A stretch of DNA of 64,000 nucleotides, taken from Aphrocallistes beatrix. Its lineage: Eukaryota > Porifera > Hexactinellida > Sceptrulophora > Aphrocallistidae. Below the pieces are notes generated by a model, which worked only from the letters and a program-made list of their open reading frames with translations, searched no databases and was not told the DNA's origin. The stretch spans positions 1,860,001 through 1,924,000 of the forward strand of contig OY725498.1 of assembly GCA_963281255.1 (NCBI GenBank), read 5' to 3'. A program made the position numbers and the translations under genes. Below are positions 55,727 to 64,000 of this stretch, piece by piece. Position 1 is the first letter of the stretch. Every line of letters starts with the position of its first letter.

Positions 55727-55930
55727 GATCTGTGGAGATCTCACTGCAATAGTGAAGTAAGCTCTTAAGATGAGAACTTGAGAGTGATTATCTTGCTGAA
55801 TACGAATACGTATGCTAACACAATTTACGTAAAGAAATCTCAGACTTATATGAGCTCAGAGTTAATAATATTCTCTTATGTACCTCACGATATTACATTT
55901 TATGAATCAATCATCATATAGCTTAAACCA
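55727..55930. repeat. Orphan copy of the four-pass gene 5' flank
   Basis: Matches 50763-50950 (GATAAAGATCTCACTGTAGTG family text: AGATCTCACTGCAATAGTGA, GATTATCTTGCTGAATACGA, AATCTCAGACTTATATGAGC). No coding sequence follows; the gene body is missing. Confidence 0.7.
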
Positions 55931-56424
55931 GGCCTACGCAACATACGGCCTGCTAGTCGATTTTAATTGCCCGCAAGGGAGATCCATTATCCATCTATAT
56001 TTTTCTGTTTTGATTACAGAAACTTGCCACTTGTCTCTCTATTGAGTGTGAATTATCAATTATGTAACTTTCTGTATAATATAGTATTAGTTGTTACATG
56101 TATTCGACCGTAAATCTCATATATTAAAAAGCTAGGATTTTTTGTTTGTTTGTTTGTTTGTCTGAATTGATTGGAGAATTGAAAAGTCGTAGAGATATTC
56201 AAATTTGCATGCATGTGTCAAATGATGAGCCTACGATAAAGTTCGAAGATCTAAGCGAAATTTTCGCACCTCTACAAAAAACTGTAAAACAATTTTTAAC
56301 AACTTTTCTATACAAAATGCATGGCTTCACTCTCATAATAGAAATCATTGTACTACGCTAAAATAGACTGTCTTCCTTACTACTAAAACTCAATGAATGT
56401 TCATGTATATATATATATATATAT
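55931..56424. other. No gene seen
   Basis: AT-rich; contains AATTGCCCGCAAGGGAG at about 55966, a likely hAT-end remnant, and an open 71-codon run at 56146-56361 without recognisable motif. Confidence 0.3.
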
Positions 56425-56690
56425 ACACTACCCGGACAAAAGTATTCGACCACCACGAAACTTACATACAAATAGTACTAAATTAGATCTTTTAAAAAAG
56501 GAACATGTCCCTAAACAGTAGAAAATACTCTATTTTTAGTTCAAATTCGTAATCTACACATTCTAATTACTCATAATTCAGAGTTTCAACTCAATTACCT
56601 ATTCTTATGTTGAAAATTATCAACCTCTGCCACTTTGTGTCACTAAACGCCATCATTTATAATGGCTGTGACTTAGGACAAGTAGCGATA
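56425..56690. mobile_element. Tc1-like element, left half only
   Basis: Starts CACTACCCGGACAAAAGTAT immediately after a TA run, and shares 240 bp with the inverted right arm of the element at 62645-63125. The other arm is missing. Confidence 0.65.
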
Positions 56691-56846
56691 CCGATTATAC
56701 AGTAGGACAGACGTATTTAGAGATGCTATTTACCTTATAATTAACCAATGTTACCCCAGGCGACCGAAGGGAGCCTCCGGCGGACACAGTCCGCCAGCCG
56801 CGCAGCGCAAGCAAGCGAAGCGCGCTTGTGTATATATATATATATA
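56690..56846. repeat. TCCTTACTATT family fragment, GC-rich end
   Basis: GGCGACCGAAGGGAGCCTCC, GGCGGACACAGTCCGCC and GCGCAGCGCAAGCAAGCGAA, ending in a TA run that a pogo-like MITE entered. Confidence 0.75.
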
Positions 56847-57019
56847 CAGTGGAATTTGCTTATTAGCAACTTCCTTATTAGCAACATTGCTCTATTAGCA
56901 ACCAATCTTCAGGTCCCAGGTGAATATTTTGTGTTAATTCTGTTCCCTTATTAACAACTTCGCGTATTACCAACCATTTTATGAGCAAAACTCGAGTTGC
57001 TAATAAGCGAATTCCACTG
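56847..57019. mobile_element. pogo-like MITE with TATTAGCAAC iterations
   Basis: 173 bp, ends CAGTGGAATTTGCTTATTAG and its inverse, TA on both sides, in a TA run. CTTATTAGCAAC recurs about five times. Confidence 0.85.
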
Positions 57020-57946
57020 TATATATATATATATCTGTAACGAATTGAATAAATTGGCACAGAATGCTGATTTTTGGCATAGGGGCAACTCATCATAGAA
57101 TTATGACATCATTGTCACAATTTTAGAATTAGAAATTTCAGTTTTTCGACTATAACCCATTTTAGGTGATAGAGAGCTGGAATTTTAATAGAACGTGTCT
57201 CCGTTATGACGTCATCATTAGGCATCAAAAATTGAAAATTGAAAAATTTTGTGATTTATCGAGTGATATTGATTATAACAGTAAGAAGGACGTATTTAGA
57301 TATGTTATCTACCTTATAATTAATCAATGTGATCCAGGGCGCATCCAGCGGACACAAAGTGTTCGCCGGCCGCGCAGCACAAGCAAGCGGAGTGTGCTCG
57401 TATATTTATATACTATCTCTCTCTGTAACGAAATGATTGAAGAAACTGCCAGGCGTAGAAAGCTGATTTTTTTGTATGTGGGAGTCTTTTGGCTATGGCT
57501 CCACTAAGTTCTGAGCTCAGACAAAAATGTCCACTCATCATGGAATTATGACGTCATTGTCACCTTTTTTATAATTATAAATTTTAGTTTTTCGACCATA
57601 ACTCAGGCATTTTAAGTGCTAGAAGGTTGAAATTTTAATAGAATGTGCATATTAATATACCTCACATATGATGTAACTACCATCAAAAAATGATGGCTAA
57701 TCACTCTGTTTTGACGACATCATTACGCATCAAAATTTTTATCAATTTTTCACATTTGGTCATTTTTCGAGTGATATCGATTTTAACTAACATGGACATA
57801 TTTAGAGATGCTATCTCCCTTATCTTTAACTAATGTGACCCCAGGCGACCGAGCGACCGTCCGCCAGCCGCGCAGCGCAAACAAGCGAAGCGCGCTTATA
57901 TCCTTACTATTAAAACTCGATTAATGTTTGTTTGTGTATATATATA
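57020..57946. repeat. TCCTTACTATT family, two tandem copies
   Basis: One copy from about 57022 to 57390, and one from about 57390 to 57900, each with CTGTAACGAA, GGCATNNGGG, GACGTCATTG, CGAGTGATAT and the GC-rich end (CAGCCGCGCAGCGCAAACAA). A new copy starts TCCTTACTATTAAAACTCGA at 57901. Confidence 0.85.
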
Positions 57947-58356
57947 CAGTGGAACTTCCATAATCCGACATTCAATGGGAGACGAAAATAATGTCGGATT
58001 AGCAAATTGTCGGATTATCGAATAACCTCCATAATCCGACATTTGTGAAAAATCAGCAAAATGTCGGATTATGGAGGTAAAATAACCTCCACAATCCGAC
58101 AATATTTGACAGACGAATAATTTGTCTGATCAAAGAGGTAAAATAACCCCTCCATAATCCGACATTTTTTGATAGACGAATAATTTGTCGGATTATGGAG
58201 GTAAAATAACCTCCATAATCCGACATCATTTGAAAGAAGAATAATTTGTCGGATTATAGAGGTTGTTTTCTATAGAAAAACGATCCGTGAACAGAAATAA
58301 TGTCGGTTTAGAGAAATGTCGGATTACAGAGGTGTCGGATTACGGAGGTTCCACTG
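57947..58356. mobile_element. pogo-like MITE with ATAATCCGACAT iterations
   Basis: 410 bp between TA dinucleotides, ends CAGTGGAACTTCCATAATCC and GGATTACGGAGGTTCCACTG. The interior consists of CCATAATCCGACAT and GTCGGATTATGGAG repeated about ten times in both orientations. Confidence 0.9.
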
Positions 58357-58361
58357 TATAT

Positions 58362-59240
58362 ATATCTGTAACGAATTGATTGAAAAAATGGCGGTCATAG
58401 AAAGCTAATTTTTGGCATATGAGAGTCTTTTGGCTATGGCTCCAGTAAATTCTGAGCTCAGAGCAAAATGTCGACTCATCATGGAATTATGACGTCATTG
58501 TCACATTTTTAAAAGTTAAGCAATACAGTTATTCGAGCATAACTCAGCCATTATGGGAGATAGAAGGCTGAAATTTTAATAGAATCTGTATACTAACATG
58601 TCTCACATATGATGCAACTATCATCAAAAAATGATGACTCATCACTTTGTTATGACGTCATCATTACGCATCAAAAATTTTTAAATTCACAAATTTGGTG
58701 ATTTTTCGAGTGATATCGATTAGCACAGTAGGACAGACATATTTAGGGATGTTATCTCCCTTATAATTAACCAATGTGACTCCAGGCGACCGAAGGGAGC
58801 CTCCGGCGGACACTTAGTGTCCGCCGGAGGCTCCCTTCGGTCGCCTGGGGTCACATTAGTTAATTATAAGGGAGATAGCATCTCTAAATATGTCGATCTT
58901 AGTGTTAAAATCGATATCACTCGAAAAATCACAAAATTTTGATGCGTAATGATGACGTCATAACAGAGCGATGAGTCATCAATTTTTGTTGATAGTTGCA
59001 TCATATGTGAGGTATGTTAGTATACAGATTCTATTAAAATTTAATCCTTCTATCTCCTATAATGGCTGAGCTGTGCTCGAATAACTGTATTGCTTAACTT
59101 TTAAAAATGTGACAATGACGTCATAATTCTATGATGAGTCGACATTTTCGTCTGAGCTCAGAACTTACTGGAGCCACAGCCAAAAGACTCCCACATGCCA
59201 AAAATCAGCTTTCTACGCCTGGCAGTTTCTTCAATCAATT
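58362..59240. repeat. Perfect-style palindrome of two TCCTTACTATT copies
   Basis: Two head-to-head copies, arms about 430 bp, joined at GGCGGACACTTAGTGTCCGCC (about 58806-58826). The inner 160 bp is nearly perfect: CTCCCTTCGGTCGCCTGGGG and its complement flank the centre. This would form a long cruciform/hairpin. Confidence 0.9.
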
Positions 59241-59280
59241 GCGGATTTGGGACTAGGGGTGCGATAGAAGATGGTTGGAC

Positions 59281-60375
59281 GAGGCGCATGCGTTAGTCCT
59301 ACTCCTAAGATTGCCATTAGTCCTACTTTTTTTCAGATGTTGGCGTTAGTCCTACTCCTAAAATTGGCATTAGTCCTACTATTTTCAGATGTAGGCGCAG
59401 GGTTTCATTTAAACATTGACTCAAGGGATGGCAAAATTTGGGTTTTGAGGAATAAGGGGTGGCGAGGCCGTAACTGCGTGAGATAGGGTTGTCTGGGAGC
59501 ATCCTCCCCCTGGAAATAAGAAGGGTTAGGGTCTCTGAGATCGAATCTAGTACAATCTGTGAAGCAAAAATGCATTTTTCTGAAATTGTAGCTTTGTGGT
59601 ATATTTGCATTATCAAAAGCGTTTGTGGCTTGTTAAAAGTTTTAGTATTTTGCTTACTTACATTTAGTAGTACTGACAGTGCATGTACATTAGGTCATTA
59701 TTTTTATTGTGAAGTTTCAGTTTTTGTGTTTCAATATTATACAAAATAAACTAACTTTTTCCAACATTTCAAGGGATGTCAAGGGATGGCGAATGAGATC
59801 CAAGGGATGGCGGGAGCCATCCCTCGCCATCCCCTAAATGAAACCCTGAGGCGTTAGTCCTACTCCAAAAATTGGCATTAGTCCTACTATTTTCAGATGT
59901 TGGCGTTAGTCCTACTCCTAAAATTGGCATTAGTCCTACTATTTTCAGATGTAGGCGTTAGTCCTACTCCTAAAATTGGCATTAGTCCTACTATTTTCAG
60001 ATGTAGGCGTTAGTCCTACTCCTAAAATTGGCATTAGTCCTACTTTTTTTCAGATGTTGGCGTTAGTCCTACTCCTAAAACTATGTCAATTGATCCTCAC
60101 CAAAAGGTACCATTTATCCCTGGCAAATATTCAACTCAAAATGCTGCTCTTCCCTTTCTTCTTACATATATCTCATTGAAATGGTGGACAATTGTGGGAG
60201 TAGAACTAACGCCTACATCTGAAGATAGTAGGACTAATGCCAATCTTAGGAGTAGGACTAACGCCAACATCTGAAAATAGTAGGACTAATGCCAATCTTA
60301 GGAGTAAGACTAACGTCTACAAGTCAGAATTAAGATTAACGTCTACATGTGGAGTAGGACTAACGACGCGTCCCC
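59281..60375. mobile_element. hAT-like MITE filled with a 52-bp minisatellite
   Basis: Flanked by a perfect 8-bp duplication GGTTGGAC (59273-59280 and 60376-60383). Ends GAGGCGCATGCGTTAGTCC and, inverted, GGGGACGCGTCGTTAGTCC. The interior is a tandem array of about 52 bp (GCGTTAGTCCTACTCC, TAAAATTGGCATTAGTCC, then TACTATTTTCAGATGTAG), with reverse-oriented units near the right end. Interrupted by the MITE at 59398-59848. Confidence 0.85.
59398..59848. mobile_element. CAGGGTTTCATTTA MITE, 5-bp duplication
   Basis: 451 bp, ends CAGGGTTTCATTTAAA and ATTTAGGGG...AAATGAAACCCTG, with the 5-bp duplication AGGCG at 59393-59397 and 59849-59853. Contains GGGATGGCAAA/GGGATGGCGAATG words. Similar ends to the MITEs at 8677 and 9005. 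Confidence 0.85.
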
Positions 60376-60507
60376 GGTTGGACTAATACATGAGCTGCCT
60401 TAAATCAATAAACAAAGCACAATAGAGATTAGGAATGTATTACCAGCATATATAAATATGGTGTCAAAGTACCCATATCCGTTGTTAAAATTTAGATTAG
60501 TCACCAT

Positions 60508-61027
60508 CTAAGTCAGTGATTCTCAAAGTGGGCCGTAGAGCTGGTTTCCCGTGACTAATTAATACAATAATTACACTGTTGATGGCTTACGGATCATGAG
60601 TAAGGGCGGGGGGCGGTGTCGACAGTAAAATCCTGATTATGGGGCGGTGTGCTAAATTAGTTTGAGAAACACTGATCTAAGTTTCAAGACTAATTCATTT
60701 AAAAATGGCAAAGAATTATGAATTATTCGAATAATTCATAATTCAAGCATGAATTAGTCAATCATAAGCTAAGTTGACTAATTCATGAATTAATTAATGA
60801 ATATTCGAATAATTCATAATTCCTAAATTAGGAATTATTCATAATTCAGGAAATATGAATTATTCGAATGATTCAGAATCCTCTGAATTAAGAATTATTC
60901 GAAAAATTCATTCATATAATTCATGATATTTTGTTGCAAAAACTTTCAATTTTGAATAATTCTTCTCAGGCTTGATAAATTATGAATTATTCGAATTATT
61001 CATTAATTCATGAATTAGTCAACCTAG
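60508..61027. mobile_element. CTAAGTTGAC MITE, copy C, interrupted
   Basis: 8-bp duplication GTCACCAT at 60500-60507 and 61028-61035, perfect. Ends CTAAGTTTCAAGACTAATTC and inverted CTAGGTTGACTAATTC; interior AATTCAT/TTCGAATAATTCAT iterations. Contains a further MITE at 60514-60674 near its left end. Confidence 0.9.
60514..60674. mobile_element. hAT-like MITE, innermost layer
   Basis: 161 bp, ends CAGTGATTCTCAAAGTGGG and TTTGAGAAACACTG, perfect 8-bp duplication ATCTAAGT (60506-60513 and 60675-60682). It is G-rich in the interior. Confidence 0.9.
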
Positions 61028-61829
61028 GTCACCATATGGTTGCGCAATAGGATATATTTGTGGCAAATTTGGTGATTTTCAGAGGTCGTTTAAGGGCGCT
61101 TCTAAGTGTTTTTATTATTAATTTTTTTGCATAGAACTGAGATATGAATGGGTTGATACGAAAAATTTAATGGAATTTTTTATGGAATGTTGCTACATTC
61201 CAGTGTTGCTATGGAGACGTGTTTTGGTCAGTTGGGGTTATATCTTGAAAACCACGATGGCTAGACATTCAAATGTAATTCCATTTGATAGCGAATATAC
61301 TACTTCCTATTAAGCGATAATATAATTACGACGAGATATTCGGCAATTTATCATATTGGTCACATTTGGTAATTTGTCGAATATCTCGTGAACCATTGAA
61401 TTTAGGCGTCGTAATTATATTATCGCTTAATAGGAAGTAGTCTATTCGCTGTCAAATGGAATTACATTTGAATATCTAGCTATCGTGGTTTTCAAAATAT
61501 GACCTCAACTGACCAAAACACATTTCCATAGCAACATTCCATGAAAAAAATCAACCCATTCATATCTCAATTCTATGCGAAAAATTTAATAATAGAAACA
61601 CTTAGAAGCGCCCTTAAACAGCCTCTGAAAATCACAAAATTTGTCACAAATATAGCCTATTGCGCAACCATATGGTGACTAATCTAAATTTTAACAACGG
61701 ACTTTGACACCATATTTATATATGCTGGTAATACATTCCTAATCTCTATTGTACTTTGTTTATTGATTTAAGGCAGTTCATGTATTAGTCCAACCATCTT
61801 CTACCGCATTCCTAGTCCCAAATCCGCAA

Positions 61830-62331
61830 GTTACTGTGAGGCCATATCTACAGTAGCCTATAGTCCAGTCAATCTATGGTTTGAGTTAGAACAAAATGCA
61901 ACATAATTTATTTCAGTGGTAAATGAACGAGGAAAGCTACTTTAGTAACATACTAAAAATATATAAAAAATCCCTTTGGTGGAACATTCCTAAAATGCCA
62001 CATTCGAACACAATTTTAAGATGTTAAAATGCATATAACTTCTACAGTTTTAAAAATTTTCAGCGTAAAATTTCCCTTCGTTTAAGTGGTCAGATGACTA
62101 TATTTGGAAATATTTTCCCTATAGCAACGCAGGAATGCGTTAGGAATGTAACAACATCCATTCTCAAATTTTGTCCTAACCCTATCGAGTGACCTTTTGT
62201 CTTAACGTCTTAACAAAGTGATGAGTCATCATTTTTAATGAAAGTTTCATCATATTTGAGATATATTAATATACACATTCTACTAAAATTTTCAAACAAA
62301 CAAATAAATATTAATCGAGTTTTAATAGTAA
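61830..62331. other. No gene; fold-back family fragment at about 62090-62170
   Basis: AT-rich. TTTGGAAATATTTTCCCTAT followed by AGCAACGCAGGAATGCGTTA resembles the palindrome arm tips seen at 10140-10200. Confidence 0.4.
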
Positions 62332-62597
62332 GGATATATATATACAGAAAGCTGTTTTTTGGCATGTGGGAGTCTTTTGGCTATGGCTCCACTAAGTTCT
62401 GAGCTCAGACGAAAATGTCGTCTCATCATGGAATTATGCTGTCATTGTCACCTTTTTCATCATTATAAATTTCAGTTTTTCGACTATAACTCAGCCATTT
62501 TAGGTAATTGAAGGCTGAAATTTTAATAGAATGTGTATATTAATGTATCTCAAATATGATGCAACTATCATCAAAAAATGATGACGCGAAAAATCAC

Positions 62598-62602
<5 letters not shown>
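62285..62602. repeat. TCCTTACTATT family fragments
   Basis: AATATTAATCGAGTTTTAAT AGTAAGGAT at about 62307-62335 (inverted start), then forward text GGCATGTGGGAGTCTTTTGG, CATGGAATTATGCTGTCATT, TCATCAAAAAATGATGAC, ending in the microsatellite at 62603. Confidence 0.75.

Positions 62603-62644
<42 letters not shown>
62603..62644. repeat. (TA)n microsatellite
   Basis: About 20 uninterrupted TA units, the target into which the Tc1-like element at 62645 inserted. Confidence 0.95.
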
Positions 62645-62647
<3 letters not shown>

Positions 62648-63125
62648 TACCCGGACAAAAGTATTCAACCACCATATAAACCTCCATACAAATAGTATGA
62701 AAGTGGCTCTATTCATAAAGGAATATGTGCATAAACTGTAGGAAATATTCTATTTTTTAATCAAATTCGTAAACTACACTCTCTAATTACTCATAATTGA
62801 TAGTCTCAACTTAATTACTAACTCCCAAGTTAATAAATATCAATATTTGATACTTGATGCTACTTATACCAAGTCACAGCCATTATAGATGATGGCGATT
62901 AGTGACATAAAGTGGTAGAGGTTGATAATTTTCTACATAAGAATAAGTAATTAAGTTGAGATGCTCAATAATGAGTAATTAGAATGTGTAGATGACGAAT
63001 TTAAAATGAAAAATGGAGAAACTTCTGCAGTTTGAGTATATGTTCCTTTTTTAATAGATCCAATTTAATACTACATATGTGTATGAAAGTTTTCGTGGTG
63101 GTCGAATACTTTTGTCCGGGTAGTG
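62645..63125. mobile_element. Tc1-like fold-back MITE, 481 bp
   Basis: Ends CAGTACCCGGACAAAAGTAT and inverted CACTACCCGGACAAAAGTAT, TA on both sides. The two halves are inverted copies over most of their length, sharing TACAAATAGTA, ACTCATAATTG/CAATAATGAGT and TAATGGCTGTGACTT/AAGTCACAGCCATTA. No transposase. Confidence 0.85.
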
Positions 63126-63342
63126 TATATATACATACCCACATTAATCAAGTTTTAATAGTAAGGATAATTCTACCAGACACTCTTGTAGTGTTGTAGT
63201 ATATCTAATTATGAAGATAGCTTGACTTTGGTGACCGGTTATTTTATAATATGTTAGAAAGTATTCTCATACAATGAGCCTTCAACCTTAAATGTTCTAT
63301 TCCTTTCTAAATGTAAAAATTATGTCTCAAAGAGATGGAAGG
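63126..63342. other. TCCTTACTATT start fragment, then no gene
   Basis: CATTAATCAAGTTTTAATAG TAAGGAT at about 63141-63168 is the inverted start of the family; the rest is AT-rich and non-coding. Confidence 0.4.
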
Positions 63343-63565
63343 CAGTGGTGTCGTACTCTATTGGCACTAGGGACCCGGATTTCCCCATATATTTCCTTGG
63401 TCTCCCCCCGGATATTTCCTGGGGCCCCTCTCCCCGAAAATTTTAACGCACTCTGGATATATATTGCTCCCTTCTCCTGGATATTCTCTGAGAACTCTAT
63501 ATTATATGAGGTTCCCAGATTTTCAATTGGCTCCCCTCCCATTTTAGAATCACACGACACCACTA
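63343..63565. mobile_element. hAT-like MITE, CAGTGGTGTCGT ends
   Basis: About 223 bp, left end CAGTGGTGTCGTACTC and right end CACACGACACCACTA. CCCGGATTTCCCC, CCCGGATATTTCC and CCTGGATATTCTC words recur. No clear target duplication. An open frame of 129 codons across it is fortuitous. Confidence 0.6.
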
Positions 63566-64000
63566 CATGCCAGTGCAACTTTGTTGCACTAAAAACAGAT
63601 GCATCATGCATGATGGATGGCCTTTTAGTGGGGCGGTATAGCAATACAATTGTTCATTTTCTGATATTGCATGAAAATTGACAAAGAGATAGATAATATT
63701 ATTATTTTCAAGATGGCGGCCATTTTTAGAGGGGCCTGTCCGCCGTTTTTCGTTGTTCTGTTGCACATATTAATTTCGTATTAGGCAATATCAGAGCTGA
63801 GACTAGTGCCATTCGAAATGGCATGGTCGACCTACTCTCCTATAAAATAGAGATCCCGATCAAAAGGAAAAAAAACTTACCTGTACAGAGATAAATTCAT
63901 TTTTCCCCGAAAGAAAATTTTAAAATAAATGTTAGCACACATGGTCATGTGACCTCTATAATTCCTGGAAATTTAATGCTGATTACGAATATCAGCATTA
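63566..64000. other. No gene seen
   Basis: Mostly unique AT-rich DNA. The last 40 bases begin a copy of the fold-back family (GGAAATTTAATGCTGATTAC), cut by the window edge. Confidence 0.35.

Larger units (their letters stand above)
59239..61829. repeat. 2.6-kb fold-back element with nested insertions
   Basis: Outer ends TTGCGGATTTGGGACTAGG and CCTAGTCCCAAATCCGCAA. The inner arms (about 61035-61340 and 61370-61680) and the outer arms (60384-60500 versus 61685-61790) are inverted copies sharing AAGGGCGCTTCTAAGTG and ACCATATGGTTGCGCAATAG. The centre is near 61355. The left arm is interrupted by elements at 59281-60375 and 60508-61027. A relative lies at 29770-32885. Confidence 0.8.

Noticed and set aside
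63292-63681. 129-codon plus-strand open frame
   Set aside because: Spans a MITE and its flank and reads through the inverted terminal repeat; no protein similarity.

Overview
The window is nuclear DNA from an animal. It is AT-rich, its genes are far apart, and several are plainly metazoan: a CDKL2-type kinase, a CYP4-type P450, a C-type-lectin/Ig surface protein with phase-1 introns, NHL beta-propeller proteins with coiled coils, a CAP-Gly protein and DHX15. Many genes are single open exons, and the introns I can place are short (about 110-240 bp), so the genome is probably compact and from an early-branching invertebrate. A sponge, perhaps a glass sponge, is my best guess, but it is only an impression from gene style; no marker in the window proves it.

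Layout. 1-7.5 kb is transposon debris: a broken transposase-like plus OTU-like protein, a strikingly C-rich element with reverse-transcriptase-like motifs, and a degraded hAT transposase. 7.5-12.5 kb (minus strand) holds two Ig exons and a CTLD-Ig gene, separated by nested transposons. 13.4-29.3 kb is the main gene block: CDKL2-like kinase, a hAT fossil, a transporter pseudogene, a PTB-domain protein, a CYP4 enzyme, two tandem NHL proteins and a coiled-coil protein. 29.7-33.2 kb is a large fold-back element with a mariner inside it. 33.5-36.0 kb encodes a CAP-Gly protein with seventeen 12-residue repeats. 39.7-47.3 kb carries ALG10, DHX15 and a TGDS-like dehydratase. 50.1-52.1 kb has a tandem pair of four-pass membrane proteins whose 5' ends look gene-converted. 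53.0-55.4 kb is a nearly intact hAT transposon with a perfect 8-bp target duplication. 56-64 kb is almost entirely nested repeats.

How parts relate. The host genes are mostly unrelated housekeeping or signalling genes (ER N-glycan assembly, splicing, nucleotide-sugar metabolism, lipid/xenobiotic oxidation); I see no operon-like or pathway cluster. The only real local families are the two NHL genes, the two four-pass genes and possibly the two Ig-containing loci.

The most distinctive aspect is the mobile DNA. Many short non-autonomous transposons from unrelated groups (hAT-like with 8-bp or 5-bp duplications, pogo-like with TA) are built largely from iterations of a short motif that also sits at or near their own ends. 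They nest inside each other in layers whose order can be read from intact target duplications, up to three successive insertions inside one 2.6-kb fold-back element. A second abundant family starts TCCTTACTATT, carries a TA microsatellite used repeatedly as a landing site by TA-targeting transposons, and ends in a GC-rich module.
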